DNA of 64,000 nt from Varanus komodoensis (Eukaryota > Chordata > Lepidosauria > Squamata > Varanidae): positions 1,197,178-1,261,177 of the forward strand of contig NW_025335568.1 of the NCBI RefSeq assembly GCF_004798865.1. The letters are read 5' to 3'. The position numbers and the translations under genes are program-made. The notes under the pieces were generated by a model that was not told the DNA's origin, ran no database searches, and saw only the letters and a program-made list of their open reading frames with translations. Positions 21,121-33,439 of the stretch are shown here, piece after piece (the first letter of the stretch is position 1; each line of letters opens with the position of its first letter).

Positions 21121-24100
21121 TCATTCTTTCGCTGATATGTGGTCGGACTCCAGCTGTACCCCCACGGAAGAGGGCTTCCTGGGCTGTGCTGAGGACGGGG
21201 CCCCCACCGCCTCCTCCCGAGGTGCCACGGCTGTGAGGACCAGCCAACTGTGCACAAAAACGGGGAGCGGGGCTTGGCACAGGCCGCACTGGGCTCTTGG
21301 CCGGAGACCCAAGGCTGCGCACCTTGGATTGCTCAGGACCGGGGCTTGTGCCAGCACGGAGGCATCCCCAGGTACCTCTGTGGCCTCCTTCTGGCTCAGT
21401 TCCCCCCTCCCCGAGGGGCTTGGCAGTTGGCTAGCCAAAGCTCCTTCAGCTCGCCTAGCAGACCCCCAGTGTCTTGTCCGAGGGGAAGCTGCTCAGGTCG
21501 CCTTTAACGGTCATGTTTGGGGCAGTCCGAATGCCGGTCGCGCCTTCCTCTGGCTGGTCACCGCTGGAGAAACTGGATGCGGGGCAAGCCCACCCTCTGC
21601 CTGGCCCAGCCTGGGAGCTCCGGGCAGGAAATGGTTGGGGCGAGGACTGCTTGGGGCTAAACGAACAGCCCCCGGGAGGGCAGGCGGGGCAGCACCATGG
21701 CAAGCGGCTCCTCCTCAGCACTCGGCCAGACGCCGGAACGGTCCTGCCCTGAGCTCCTCCGGACGTCCTGCACGCATGGCAGACAGGTAGGAGGCCTGCC
21801 AGGGGAAGGAGCCTCAGGGGCGTGGGGAGGGCTGCAGCTCTCCTGTGAGGACAGGGCCCACAGGCAGCTTCCGTGGAAGCCTGTGGGGCGCCGACAGGAG
21901 AGGGGGCGGGTGCCCGTCCGCTGGACCAGGCTCGGAGCAGCCCGGCAGCCTCGCCCCAAGGGTGGCTTCTGTGCCCTGATCAGCCTGCCTCGGGGTCTGC
22001 TCCCAGCTGGAGGGGGGCTCAGGGGGGCCCTTCTGGCCCCTGCCCTGCCCTGCCTGTGGGCACCTCCCCTCCCAGCCCCAGCTGGTTCCTGCCAAGGGAA
22101 AGGGGTGAGGGTGGCCTGGAGGAGGAGTAGGGGCCTCGGAGGGGCTCCTCTGACGAGCACCGGGGCTGCCGCGGTGGTGGCCACGGTCCACCTGGGGGAG
22201 GGCACCCTGAACGATCCCCATGGAAGCCAGAATCGGGCGCGAAGGGCAGCGGGGCCCCACGAGCAGCTCACTCCGGGAATCCTGGATTTTCCTTTGCAAT
22301 GTGTGGCCGTAGGAAGGCGCTCACTGGGCTCCTGGGATGCCTGGGGTGTACCTATCAGTGGCACACAATCTGTGGCCTGCAGGCCACGGATCACCCCTCA
22401 ACAACTCACCCAAGGACCGCCCTGGATGTCGGCAGTTTCTGCTCCATTTTAGGAATTTTCCAGGCGAAGCCGATGGGGGGCAGCAGCCGGTGCTCGAGTG
22501 GGGGGGGGGGGGGACACTAGGCCTCGAAGGCAGCATCGCCCACGGGCATCAAGGCCGAAAGGCGTGTGCCCCCCAATTCACCTGGAATGCCGGACAGAGG
22601 CTGGCCACGCACCGCTCGCTTAGCGAGAGAAGCTGGGCAGCCCCCCTCAGAGGCCCCCAGCGTGGCGCGAGAAGTCCGGCCGGTGCCCCCCTTCCGAGGA
22701 AAGCCCCGGCTGCCCGTTGCAGGTGAGCTGGCATGCCTGCGGGCGGAGGGAGCGCTTGGGCCGCACGGATGCTTCCCGTCGCTGGCCGTCAGAAGGGCCT
22801 GTGGCAGCCGGCCACGTCCCCGCTCTCCAAGCCTCCCTCGCCTCCCTTGGTCCTCCGCGTTTCCCACGCGCTCCGGACTCCTCACTCCCCCACCCCGGGA
22901 TCCACTCGATCGCCCCCCTTGTCTTGAAAGAGCACCAGATTCTCAGGTTACTCCAGTGTTTGCATGTGAAACGGAAGAAAAGGGAGAGAAAGTATTCTGC
23001 ATTACGAATGCAGCTTGAGGGACATTGTTTTGCTTAGCGGGGCGAGAGGTCATGGAACGGAGAGAGGGGAATGTTCTGTTCGGAACAGGTCAGGAAAATC
23101 GCGGTCACCCTGTGATGCTGCTCCTGTGGAATGCCCACGGCCCCCGGGGGGCGTGCCCCCGCGCGAACCAGGCGGCCGAGTCCTCGCCGAGCGTCCCGGG
23201 CGAGCCCGCTGGGAGCCTCGCGCACAGAGCCGGGCTGCCCGGCCGGGCCAGAGTGACGGCCGGATGGGGGAGCGACAGCGATGCGTCTTTTCCATCCTCG
23301 GAGGCTCAGTGAGAACCACAGAAACAAACACGCCGTGCTCATGGGACCGTGCGGCCAGCCAGTGTCGCGGCAGCGCTCGGCCCCCGCCCCCCCCAGGAAA
23401 TCCCCAGTGCCTTGGGTCACGGATGGTGTGAGAACAGAAGCCCTCGCGGGCATGCGGGGCTCAGCCAAGACCCTCGCAGAAGGGTCCTCCCCCTAGCTCC
23501 CCCGAATGAGAGGAAGGCACATGGGCCTGATGCCGGGGGACCGCCTCAAAGCCGGGGGCACCTGGGCATGCATGAGAGGGAGGGCCACTGGGCTCCCCCA
23601 GCAGCCAGACTCTGCCTGGGCGGTCGTGGCTCCGCTGCCTGGGTGCGGGACAGCGGCCGTCCGGGGATTAGCCCCAGCCTCAGACCCGTGGCCCGGGCAG
23701 GAGGCAAGCGGCATCTGCTGGTGCTTGTGCCTGGCACACGCCACAAACCCCTGGCGCTGGCGAGCGTCGGGGACCGGCAGGGTCGCCGCTGCCCTGTGGA
23801 GTCAGCCGCAGCAGAGCCGTTGGCCTCGGGGTCCGGTCCAGGGAGGAATTGGTTTTCCAGGGGGATCAGCAGGGAGGGAGCAGGCAGGAAAAGGGGTGGA
23901 GGACGGGAAACAGGCTGTGGGTTCAAGGCCAGGCAGCAGGAGCGGCAGAAAGGAGCAGGACTTGGCCCGAGGAGCTCTGAAGGGGCCGAGAGCGAGGCCC
24001 CCGCACTCCCCGTCGGCCTTTCGGCTTCCTTCTGCATGGCTGGCAGGGAGGTGCCGGGAAAGTGTGGCTGCCTTCCTGGAGGGGGGCCGCTGCTGGGGGC

Positions 24101-25490
24101 CTGCGCTTCCTTCCCGGCTGCCTCATCCCACGGCGGCCGGCCGGGCTGCGCAGGTGCCCCTTGGCCCCTTGCCCGGCAGCCTCCGCGTGACCCGGGCAGC
24201 AGCCGGGATGGGCACGTTGCCTCTCCAGCCCCCAGGCAAGATTTCCACCCGGCCCCCTTCCGGCCCCGCTTCACGCCGACTTTCCAGAACCCACTGAAGG
24301 GCCGCGGCTCTGAGGGGCCCCGGGAACAGCTGGCTGGGCGGGCCCCTCCTGGGAGCCCCGTCCGTCCAAGGGCCCCAAGGCGGTCCTCCTGTCCTCATCC
24401 TGCGGAGAATCAGATGCCAGGCTTGGTCCCGCTGCAGACGGCCCGGGCTTTTCCTCTGCCGGGGGGACTGGGCACTGTCCCCCAAAGAGACCCTCCCTCA
24501 AGGGGGCCAACCCCCACGGGCCTGGAGCCGAGGAGACTGCTGAGGGCCGGGCCGGAAAAGGCGCGCGGAGGGAGTCGCGGGAGCCAGGCTGCAGTGAAGC
24601 CACAAGCGTGGGAAAGGAGCCCGGAGGGACGGCAGGCAGGGCTGCCCGAGAGGAGGCCAGAGAGGAGGGGGCGGCCCCGGAGCCCCCGGGTGCAGGACCT
24701 TCCCCTCTGGGCCGGGAGCGCGCCCAGTTCCCCTCCCCCGGGCCCTCCTAGCAGCAGGACGGGGCACAGCCGAGCGCGGCCCCGTGGCGCTTCCCAGCCT
24801 CCTCTCCCGCGCCCCCTCGGCAGGCCGGTGCCTGGACTGCAGCGCTGCTCGGCCAGGGGGCATGTGCACATTTTCCCACTCGCCTTCTTGGAACAGCGCC
24901 CGGGTCTGTGTGCGCCTCTTCCAATGCGCAGATCGGTGCAAGAGGAACAGGAGGGCAGCACTCGGCAGTGCACCTGCCTCGCCTGTCATGCAGAGACGGG
25001 GCACCTCGGCCCTGGACCAAGCCCAGCTCCCCAGGCCCCCCAGGCAGGCGCCGCAGGCGAGCCCCCTCCCCAAACTCTGCTCTGCCTGGGGAGGGAGGGT
25101 GGCCATGGGCTCGGGGTGGGGGCTGCTTTGCCCCGTTGCCCCTCCTCTGCTCCCTGACCCCCCTTCCTAGCACGCTCAGCAGGGGGGACATGACCAGGGG
25201 GGTGGGGGCAATGCTGGCCCGTGGTTGGGCTCCACGCGGCCTGGGCTCGCCTTGCTGGGGAAAGCTGGGGGGGGGGGGCTGTCCTCCGGCCGGGGGCTCC
25301 CACAGCGCCTCGCTGCAGGCCTGCGAGGACCAGGGCTCGCCAGCCATGTCTCGGGGTGGCCCAAGGTGGAGGGGAGATGGCCGCCTCCGAGAGAGTCGCG
25401 GCGTCTCGTCTGGAACGGCTGCCGGCCTCGGAGCGCTCGGCCCAGGAGGAGCCTCACCCTGCCGCAACTCTTCGGGCTCCCGAGGCTTTT
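21121..25490. other. Long GC-rich stretch without recognisable genes
   Basis: About 4.4 kb of GC-rich DNA with a 14-base G run (22500-22513) and a 10-base G run near 25269. A short phrase at 22360-22390 ('caatctgtggcctgcaggccac') is reminiscent of hAT-type element ends but too short to call. A 602-codon frame (23349-25157 plus) is Pro/Gly/Arg-rich, overlapped by frames on the other strand, and is judged non-coding. Confidence 0.4.
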
Positions 25491-25900
25491 TGATGGGGTT
25501 TCTGTGACCGCCGAATGCAGTCTAAAAATACCAGCGCTACAATGCCTGGCTAAAGGAAACCGCAATTATTTCTCCGAATCGCTCTCCTTTGCTCATTTAT
25601 TTTGTTGGAGGCTTGGAAGGAAGCTTGTCAACCGATGATTAAGCGTCACCTCCTTGTTCTTCCGTGAAAGGGAGGCCCCCATCCAGGCGCGGAGCAGAGC
25701 CAGCTCATGCACCGGGCGGTCCCCTGCGCACCTCCAGGCGTCTCCAAACAAATTTCGTTCCTTTGCTTGTGCCGCAAAACAAAGAGTCAGAAAGGAAATA
25801 TAAGCTGAGGAGAGAAAAGGAAGAGAGAGAAGCTCGCATTGGCCCCAAAAGAGACCCTGAGAGGGAAGCGTGTTGACAGCAGAATAAAAGATGGCCGGTG
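25491..25900. other. AT-richer island, candidate conserved non-coding element
   Basis: Two lower-GC blocks (25490-25660 and 25740-25900). The first has 'aaaataccagcgctacaatgcctgg' and 'gctcatttattttgttggagg'. The second is purine-rich; its plus-strand frame gives a charged Lys/Arg/Glu-rich peptide, as any GA-rich sequence would. No family is recognised. Confidence 0.33.
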
Positions 25901-28155
25901 AAAGGTGAGCAGACTTTCCCACAGGGGCCTCGGCCCTCGCGCTCGCCCGTCCTGCCCTGGCCCGGCCCCTGCGAGGCCTTTTGGCAGCCGCTCTGGCACG
26001 TTACGCCACCCCCCCCCCCAATTGCTCTGAACCGCTGTGCCAAGATGCCGGTCAGCGGACTGGCGACGTTTTCTTTTTTACCCAGAAGGAAAACAAGACG
26101 CTCTGAGGTGAGCTCTCTTTTGTTTAAAATCAAATGTGCAGTGGGATGGGACGGGACGGGACGGGACATCCTGTGCTCTCGCCCAGGCCCACGGAGATGT
26201 CCACGTCGCGTCATCGGGGGGACCTGCGGGTACGACCGGGCCGGCCAGGAGCCCGGACGAGGAGCAGCAAGGGGAATCGTGGCCACAAAGACCCTTCCGT
26301 GCGAATGCTCCCCTCGCAGTCCGGCACACCCCCGACCCTTCCCTCGCCTGCTGCTTTCACGCCGCCTTTTTCCATCGGCAACTGCGTGAGGTCTCAGTGT
26401 CGGCAGGAAGGGGCTGGGATCCGAGGGCTGCTCAGTTCTGTCCGTGCGACGATCTGGCCCGGAGCATAAGCAGGCGACTTGGAGCAAGGCAACACCTTCC
26501 TGGGCCAGAAAATGGATGCACTCGGCCAGTGGACGATCGCACGGGTGCAAGCGCCGCACAGCCAGGCCGGCGCCAGGAGCCCTTCCTGGAGCCCTGTGAC
26601 CTGGGAGCATCGTGGCGCCCCGAGGACGGAGCCCTCGGCCCTGGGCACGCGGCTCCCGCCCCCTGCCACCGAGCCGCCCCTCTTGCCTGGGCCTCGTGGG
26701 AAAGCCATGCCAGGCTGGCTGGCTTCGCAACAGCCCCTCATGGGTTGGGTGGGGACACTTCCTACCCCCACCATTTCCAATTGCACTTCATAGTGATTAC
26801 CTGTTAACAGCTCCCAATGTATCGATACAGAGATCTCAGCGAAGGCAGCCCAAATATCTGTGTGTTGGGCCAACTGTAAATCACACCTGAAAGCCAGCCG
26901 TTCAGAAGCAGGGCCGGTGCCCAAGCGGAAGACGCCAAGCCCGGCTCAGGGCATCTTGATTTAAGCCGGAGTGCGCGGCAGGAAAGCGGGGCGGGAGACA
27001 CCCAGAGGACGTCGCGCTCGCTGTGATGAAGACGAGACGAGGCAGCGGGGGCCAAACGATGGGATGATTTAATGCGGGTGGGGGGAGGCTGCTTTGTGTC
27101 CCAACAGAACTTCTCGCAGGAAATGCCGGAGAGCCAGAGTGAGCGGGGGGGGGGTCCCCTGGGGCCGCAGAAGGGGCCACCAGAGGCCATGAGAGGGAGG
27201 CAGAGGCAGTGCTCCACGAGGGGGTGTGGGGTTGGGGAGACGGGATGGTGTGTGGCTGCTGGATGGCTCAGCGGGGGCTAGACGGCAGCGGCGCACGTGA
27301 GAGGGGCCAGGAGACGCTGAAGAAACCGAGCCGTCCAGAGGAGGTGTCGGAGCGGGCCGGGCCCCGTGCAGTGCGGTCGTGGAGGGCCCGGCTCAGGGGA
27401 GCTCATTCCAGCCGCAGGGATGGGCGGCCCCCTGCACAGCGGGACCTGGCCTCGGGGCACCCGGCCCACCTGCGGCCGCTCATGAGTCTTTGCCATGGGA
27501 CGCCTCTCGCCCGCTTCCGCACCCGTCCCTTCCCGCAGCCACTGCATTCCACTCCGTGGCTCATCATCCACGAAGGTCAGAGGCGGGGCCGCGGGGCAGG
27601 TCAGATCACCAAGGGGAACCTGCCCTCCCCCCGTCTTCCCGTGCTTCGACGGCCTTGGGTCGTGGCTTCGTCAGTGCTTGCTCTTCTCTCCCGCGTCGCT
27701 CCTTAGATGAGGAGCATCCTTCTGAAAAGCGGCATGGCAGCAGAGGGGCCTCTCCCCTCGCGGCGTGTGCCTCCGTGCGCAGTGCGCAGCCTGGCCACAA
27801 GGGTGACGCCCGCGTCAGGAAAGCAGCTGCGGGTGCGGAGCCGTGAGGCGGCCCCCCGGCCCCCCGTGCTCCTGCGGTCCCAGCGGCGCCCTGCCTCCAC
27901 GCTCACCGTGCCGCTCCCTGAGCTTGCGCCCAGGGCCGTGTGCGGTGGGGGCATCCACCACCCGCTACAGAGCAACAGCCTCCTCTGGGAAGGGGCGTCA
28001 CGGCCCATCCAGGTCCACCTGGAAGGGGCAGACCGGCAAAGCGGCTCCCCTACGCCCACTGCCATTTGGGCACCTGGAGGGCAGGCGGAAGAGACGCGAG
28101 CATCAGCCACTCCCAGTCTTCCCTCCTGGGACAGGAAATGCTGCACTTCTATTTA
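25901..28155. other. GC-rich stretch without recognisable genes
   Basis: GC-rich DNA with an 11-base C run near 26011 and a GGGAC microsatellite at 26142-26167. A lower-GC patch at about 26780-26890 is unexplained. No coding feature is recognised. Confidence 0.4.
26142..26167. repeat. (GGGAC)n microsatellite
   Basis: About five GGGAC/GGGAT pentamers in tandem. Confidence 0.9.
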
Positions 28156-28159
28156 AAGG

Positions 28160-28350
28160 ATCGTAATTATCGTTAGAACAGCTCCGGGAGAAGACCCTGA
28201 TGCTGGGAGCGATTGTCAGAGCAGCTTGGCAGTGGGACCAGCTGCCCAGAGAGGTGGTGGGCGCTCCCACACTGGAGGCATTCAAGGTGGGCAGCCGTCT
28301 GAGCGAGGTCGTGTCCTTCCTGGCCCCTTCCAGCTCTTCTATTCTATGAT
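28160..28350 (+). mobile_element. CR1 LINE 3' end
   Basis: Contains a CR1-type end: 'gggaccagctgcccagagaggtggtgggcgctcccacactggaggcattcaaggtgggcagccgtctg', then 'ttcctggccccttccagctcttctattctatgatgg' with the characteristic CR1 TTCTATGAT terminal repeat. This subfamily differs from the one ending in 'gcctgatccagc'. A BovB tail begins immediately after the terminus. Confidence 0.8.
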
Positions 28351-28532
28351 GGCAAAAGGCTAGGGGGCGGCAGAGGATGAGGTGGCTGGATGGGGTCCCT
28401 GGGGCGGTGGGAGTGGGCTTGGGTGGGCTCCAGGGGATGGTGGAAGACAGGAGAGCCTGGAGGAAGGTTGTCCATGGGGCCGTGATGGGTCAGGCATGAC
28501 TTTGCAACTAAGCAAAAAAAAAAAAAAAAAAA
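28351..28532 (+). mobile_element. BovB (RTE) LINE 3' end with poly(A)
   Basis: Same region as 4420-4640 but in plus orientation: 'ggctagggggcggcagaggatgaggtggctggatggggtccctgg', 'gtggaagacaggagagcctgg' and 'gtccatggggccgtgatgggtcaggcatgactttgcaactaagc', then 19 uninterrupted A residues (28514-28532). The preserved A-tail suggests a younger insertion than the other repeats. It inserted at the 3' end of a CR1 copy. It is 5'-truncated to about 180 bases, so a BovB-tailed SINE is an alternative. Confidence 0.8.
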
Positions 28533-28955
28533 GCTAAATTTGCAGCCATACTTAACATTTTGCATACCTATGTTTTATGCAGACTGCGTCCCCTTCTTCT
28601 GCTGATACATTCCCACTTCCGGAGGGCTGCGTCGGTGGCCGCTCTTGGGAGTGAGTCCTTTCATTAAAAAACCGTCACTTCTCATCCACCACGGTCCCAT
28701 GGGCCCGGTCAGGCCCCACGCCGTCCCTTGGAACGGACCAGCCACCTTGGCGCCCTTTCTGAGCCTCCAGTGGAAGCTTACTTGGCGGCTACAAGGAGAA
28801 GGGGCTTCGCAGTGGGGGCCCCGCAGTTCTGGAGCAAGCCCCTCTGTGGCCCTCCTGGTGCTGACTTTAACACTTTTCTGGCACTGGGCTAAGACTGTCC
28901 TCCACCGCAGTGCAGTTAAGATGGTCGCATTATGTCGGGCCTCTGCTAGCTGCTA
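28533..28955. other. Stretch with no recognisable feature
   Basis: Mixed-composition DNA between the BovB tail and the next repeat tail. No gene or named repeat is seen. Confidence 0.4.
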
Positions 28956-28974
28956 AACAGGTGGATCCCGCTAT

Positions 28975-29110
28975 TTCAGCTGTTCTGATGTGAAATTTGA
29001 TATGGTAATCTTTTTATGGTGATTTTATTGCTGTTTTCATCTCTATTGTATTTTATGCCTTATAAACCATCCAGAGTGCTTCAGCAGTTTAGAAATAAAA
29101 TAAAGACGTA
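28975..29110 (+). mobile_element. Squamate SINE/LINE tail fragment
   Basis: AT-rich sequence ending 'gtattttatgccttataaaccatccagagtgcttcagcagtttagaaataaaataaag'. This matches the common tail '..ttgtattttattgtttgtaaaccacccagagtgcttggcgggtatagaaataaaataaa'. Parent family uncertain. Confidence 0.6.
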
Positions 29111-31450
29111 AGCTTGAAAGGTGCCAAAGCATCTCGGGAGAAGAGAGAGTCTGCTCCCCTGCTGGAATGGTGCCGTTCCAACCCGGTTGTCCGGCTGGCC
29201 CCTCTTCCTGCTACGGAGCCCTGGCTTCCCCCGGCAGCGGCTCTTCCTCTCCAGAATTAGCCACCCGGGCTCACCCGCCAGCTCGAGGGTCACGAAATGG
29301 ACGGGACAGCATCTTCACAGCACACACCCGAAGCAACATCGTTGTCAGGTACCCAGTGAATGCCAGCCGAGAGGATCAGCAGGAACAAGGCCGTGGGACC
29401 ACGTGGAGGCCGGGGGCCTCGCACGACGCGGCGATGGTGCGGTGCTGAAGGTGGGACAAACCAGAGAAGGTGCACAGGCACGATCCCAGATGCTTGTGGA
29501 GAACGGGGTGCGGCTTTGGCGTCCTCTCTGAGCCAGCCCCCCCCCCCCCTTGTGCCAGACTTGAGATGTGGTCCATGCGCACGCTCCAGCTTCCTTCCCC
29601 ACCCCCTCTCCTGGCTCTCGCACCATCAGCACCAAGTAGAGCAGGTCGATTTCTTTTGCAGGATGAATGTTAAAAGTTTCCACATTGCATGCGCCGCTCA
29701 TCCTGGAGCTCGGGGAAGGCCACGCCGCTGCTGCCCTCTGCTGTCTCTGTTCCGAACACACGGCAGAACTGTGGCACAGGGAGACCGGGAAGGAGCGGCC
29801 CCCTGCTGCGGTGGGACTCTCCCCACCTGGCTCCCGGGACAGCAGAGGGACCAGGGCCCCCTCCGTTCCGAGCGGAGCTACAAACGCTGCAGGGGCAGAA
29901 TGGAAGCCGCACCCGGCCGGAGATCCCACAGGCCCGCTGGAACCCACAGGCCTCTGCCTGCCGGTGGGGGGCAGCCAAGGGGGATGCCTTCGCCAGGCGC
30001 CCCCCAGCCCTGCAGTGGCCCCCGAGCAGGCCACCTCTTGCGGCGCCTACAGAAGGGGCCCTGAAGGGGGCAGTGCCACCAGGAGAGGGAGACCCCTCCT
30101 GGAGGACGGGGAGGCCCTGTCTGAGCTGCCCCAGGCGCCGCAGCTGCACTTTGGATCCTGCCTGGAGGCAAACCAGGAGCCGGGGGAGTGGTGGCAGCGA
30201 GGTGCCCCGTGCCCCCTGGGACCAGACCAGGCAGCGGCCGCGCTGCAGCTTTCCAGGGCGGTGGTGTTTGTGGGCGTGTTCCAAAAGCAGCACCGTGTCG
30301 AGCATGTTACGGTAGGTCAGGTGTGAAGCAATCAAGGCATCAGACCACAGCTGGGAGAATCAAAGCCCAGCCAAGTCTCCCAGCCACCAGCAGAACCAGC
30401 GCACCATGCTCAAGAGTGCGCCGGAGCACAGGCCCGGATCCTCAGGAGCAGTCGCAGTCGCCTCCCTGCAGGTCTCATTCACGCGTCGAACAGCGCCGAG
30501 GTGAGGGAGAGCCCTGTGGGGCACCGCGGGCCACGTGCTGAGCTGGAGCCCCCCAGCACCACCTTCTGAAAGGGCCCCTCCCGCAAGGGCTGCGCCCGCT
30601 GTGCCAGCGTGCCCCCCATGCCACCCCACCCGGGGCGTTCGGGCTCCGGGCCACCAGCATTCCAGCAGAACCAGTGGACGCGCTTCCTTCCTGCCTGCCA
30701 GAGTGGATCAACCGCTCCTTGGGAGCTCTCTCCGCCACACAGGGAGGCCTGGAGCCCGACTGGAGTGGGCCTGGATGGCCGAGCTCATCCGGAAACCCCC
30801 AGGACCCAGTGGCACCACATCTCCTGGCGCCTTGCCGAGCAATAGGCTGCTGGGGACTGGCCGGGTCCGGTGCTGCAGGAGACGCCGCGGGCCGTTTCAA
30901 CAGCCAGCACCTCTTTTGGACTAAATGCCCCCATGGGGGCTCACCAGTGCCCTGGTTTGTTCAGCAGTACCACCTGCCCCCCCTGCCCCCCCACACACAG
31001 ATGGCGATGGAGAGAGCTGCCTTTCTCAGCCAGGAAGGGCAGATGTCCAGCACCAAGTGGTGGGCCCTCAGTCCTCCAAGAATCCTGTCCACAACCTTGA
31101 CCCGCACAGGCAGTGCCCCCCCTTTCCTCTGAGGAGAACCCAGGGCAGCCTGCCCTCCCTGTTCCAGGTGAGGCTGCGTCACCCGCGGGGCCAGAGGCAC
31201 CCCTGAGAGTGAACCGGAGCGAGCCAGCGCTCAAGCACCACACCCCTCTGGGTTCCACAGCGGAAAAGCCACGACCGCTTGACGCCTTGATCACAGGCGC
31301 GCCCTGACCCCAAGTTCTGACTTGGACCCCAGCTCCCCACCTCGTTCGACGAATTTCGCCGAGCCTCCCAAGGGGACTGAGCCGGGACACCTCGAGCCAA
31401 AGGGCGCAGGGACCTTGTGCCAGGGCGGCCTGGACTTTTGGGTGCATCCA
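29111..31450. other. Long GC-rich stretch without recognisable genes
   Basis: GC-rich DNA with a C run near 29540. Overlapping open frames on both strands at 29.3-31.2 kb are low-complexity and do not resemble known proteins. No repeat is recognised. Confidence 0.4.
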
Positions 31451-31454
31451 AAGG

Positions 31455-31540
31455 TGAGTTACCTTATTGCGTTTACTTCATTTTTATACTGCCCAGTCGC
31501 CGAGGTTCTCCGGGTAGTTAACGAAAGTTAAAAACACACC
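31455..31540 (-). mobile_element. Squamate SINE/LINE tail fragment
   Basis: 'gcgtttacttcatttttatactgcccagtcgccgaggttctccgggtagttaac' is the antisense of the widespread squamate tail ('..gtaaactgcccagagaacctcggcgatagggcagtataaaaatgaa'). Confidence 0.65.
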
Positions 31541-32055
31541 AACAGGAAAGGGGGAAAAAGTTACTCCTTATGTTCTCCATGCACTATTTTTCTGAAGATG
31601 ACAGAGAGCCCAGAGGTGCCTCTAAGGAAGCCACCTGCGAAGTTTCGGAGGGATCGGCACAGGGGCAAGGATGAGCTGAGGCCCAGTTTCAGGCCCTTTT
31701 CGTAGGAGCCCCGGTGGTGCTGGAAGAAAGGCCACCTCACCATCCCGCCCCCGTCTTCCCGCAAAGCAGATGCACTAAGAGTAGAAGGTGGACCTTCCAA
31801 CAACTGATCGTGAAACTGAGCTAGGCTTAGAGGGGGGACCTCCTGGCCCCTCCGCTGCCCTTCCTCCCCACCACACAAACCGATATAGCGGAACGGGACG
31901 AAAAGATGCTGCATGCAGGAGACAGGAGGTCTCTGCATCTTTGGAGACCGGCGCTCCCACCTGGGACCACATTCAGTTCTGCACACTTGGGAAGGGAGCA
32001 CCAGAAAGGAACGATTCAAAGGGGGCTGATGCAGCTCTGACTTGGCCGGAACTGA
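31541..32055. other. Stretch with no recognisable gene
   Basis: Mixed composition. The phrase 'accacattcagttctgcacacttgggaagg' near 31968 is CR1-like but isolated. Nothing further can be supported. Confidence 0.35.
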
Positions 32056-32059
32056 TAGG

Positions 32060-32160
32060 CTTCATAGAAATGTAGAAACAGAGCGAGTCAGAAGAGGTCT
32101 CCCGGGCCATCTAGTCTGACCCCTGGCTCCAGTCGGCTCCGCTCACGACATGCCCACTTC
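32060..32160 (-). mobile_element. CR1 LINE 3' end
   Basis: 'ttcatagaaatgtagaaacagagcgagtcagaagaggtctcccgggccatctagtctgacccctggctccag' is the reverse complement of the CR1 terminus also seen at 17976-18150. Short, 5'-truncated copy. Confidence 0.8.
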
Positions 32161-32520
32161 CGTAGTTTCTCCGTAGGCTCACGATTGTCCTTGTCCGTGT
32201 CCCCATTTCAGTTTCTCTGCAGCCTTCCACAAACATCGCCCAAGTCCAACCAGGTGAATCTATTTCCTGCCCAGCTCATTTCCTGAAATACCCACCCCAA
32301 AGTCTGATCCAACCCATTTCTCTCTGAATCTCTGACTGACAATGGCAAACTGCAAGAAATTCACATTTAGCTATGAGCTTTTGTGTTCCCCCTCAGAATC
32401 CGTATTTCCAAAATCATTTTCTCTCAAAATATGCATTTTCACTGCCATTACTCAAAATGATGTTAAGCCATTCATTTCTCAAGCTGAGAACTCTGCCGGA
32501 ACACTCAGCCGTGGATCTGG
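32161..32520. other. AT-richer island, candidate conserved non-coding element
   Basis: Lower-GC, C/T- and A-rich sequence such as 'ccaaaatcattttctctcaaaatatgcattttc'. It may partly belong to the adjacent repeat. No family is recognised beyond 32160. Confidence 0.28.
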
Positions 32521-33435
32521 GATCTGCTGGGTAGGAATTCCCAGTCTGAGGGCATCCCTACTAAACCTGAGCAGCTTAAAAGAGCAGAGGGGCCCCCTTC
32601 GAGGCTGAACCGAGCCGCCTCATGCAGGGCAGCCTTCCCCTGGATCCCGGAGTGGTGGGCAAGCCCGGGCTGGAGGCCTCGCCCCCGGCCGAGCTGCAGA
32701 GCTCCACGGAGGCATCGGTCCAGCCACAGATGTGGCCCACATGGCCTGCCCTGGCAGCGGAGATGCGGGGGCTTCAGCACAAGACCGCTGACCCACAAAA
32801 CCGCTCGCTAATTTCCTTTGCAGATGAGTGATGCCAGAATGAGTGTGAGGACGCAGTCGCTTACTGAGGGGGCTCTCATCGGCTGCTCTTGCAAAAGACG
32901 GGGCTGCAACAGTGCCTCCCGCTTCCGGAGCAGCGTGCGGCCAGGGCGGTGCGTGGTGTCCCCTGCGTCCTCCACGGAGGCACGCCACCGCTCAGGAAAT
33001 GACACATGTTCCCCGTAGGAAGCAATCCAGGAATAAAGTCAACAGCAACCGGGATAACCCAAACAAACAGACAGCTCATGGAAGCGACCCTTGGTCAAGG
33101 CTGCTCGGGGCAATCGGAGGCCACGAGGGACCCGGAGCTCCTTCGCCCGGGAGCGCTGCAGTTCCAGCCAGCGCTGCACCGGAGCCGTCTGGCCGCTGGG
33201 GTGGTGGGGGCCTTTCTGGGGAGTCAACGAGTGCAGGAGGGGAGTCCAAGAGGCAGACGTGACCTGGCAGGGTTGCAGCGGGACCCCCACCCAGCGCCAG
33301 CCCCTTGCAGCTCTCCGGCTCTAGGAAGCACGTTGGAAGCACCCTCTGTGGCGACGGCGGGCTGGAAGTGTTGCGAAGGAGGAAGGAGATCAAGGCAGGA
33401 GGTGCTGGCAGTTTTCCAGATATCGAAAATGGAAC
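32521..33435. other. GC-rich stretch with no recognisable feature
   Basis: GC-rich DNA. A splice-acceptor-like 'aatttcctttgcag' at 32810-32823 precedes a short open frame whose peptide shows no known domain. Not called as an exon. Confidence 0.4.
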
Positions 33436-33439
33436 CAAA

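Noticed and set aside
23349-25157. 602-codon plus-strand open frame
   Set aside because: Pro/Gly/Arg-rich with no domain, and both strands are open across the same DNA. This is explained by GC-rich composition.
25664-25876. Lys/Arg/Glu-rich short frame that looks like a coiled-coil exon
   Set aside because: The peptide follows from a purine-rich tract; there are no convincing splice sites and no known homologue that I recall.
32810-33018. Exon after the splice-acceptor-like 'aatttcctttgcag'
   Set aside because: The following frame ends without a donor or domain, and the peptide is Cys/Arg/Ser-rich without known similarity.
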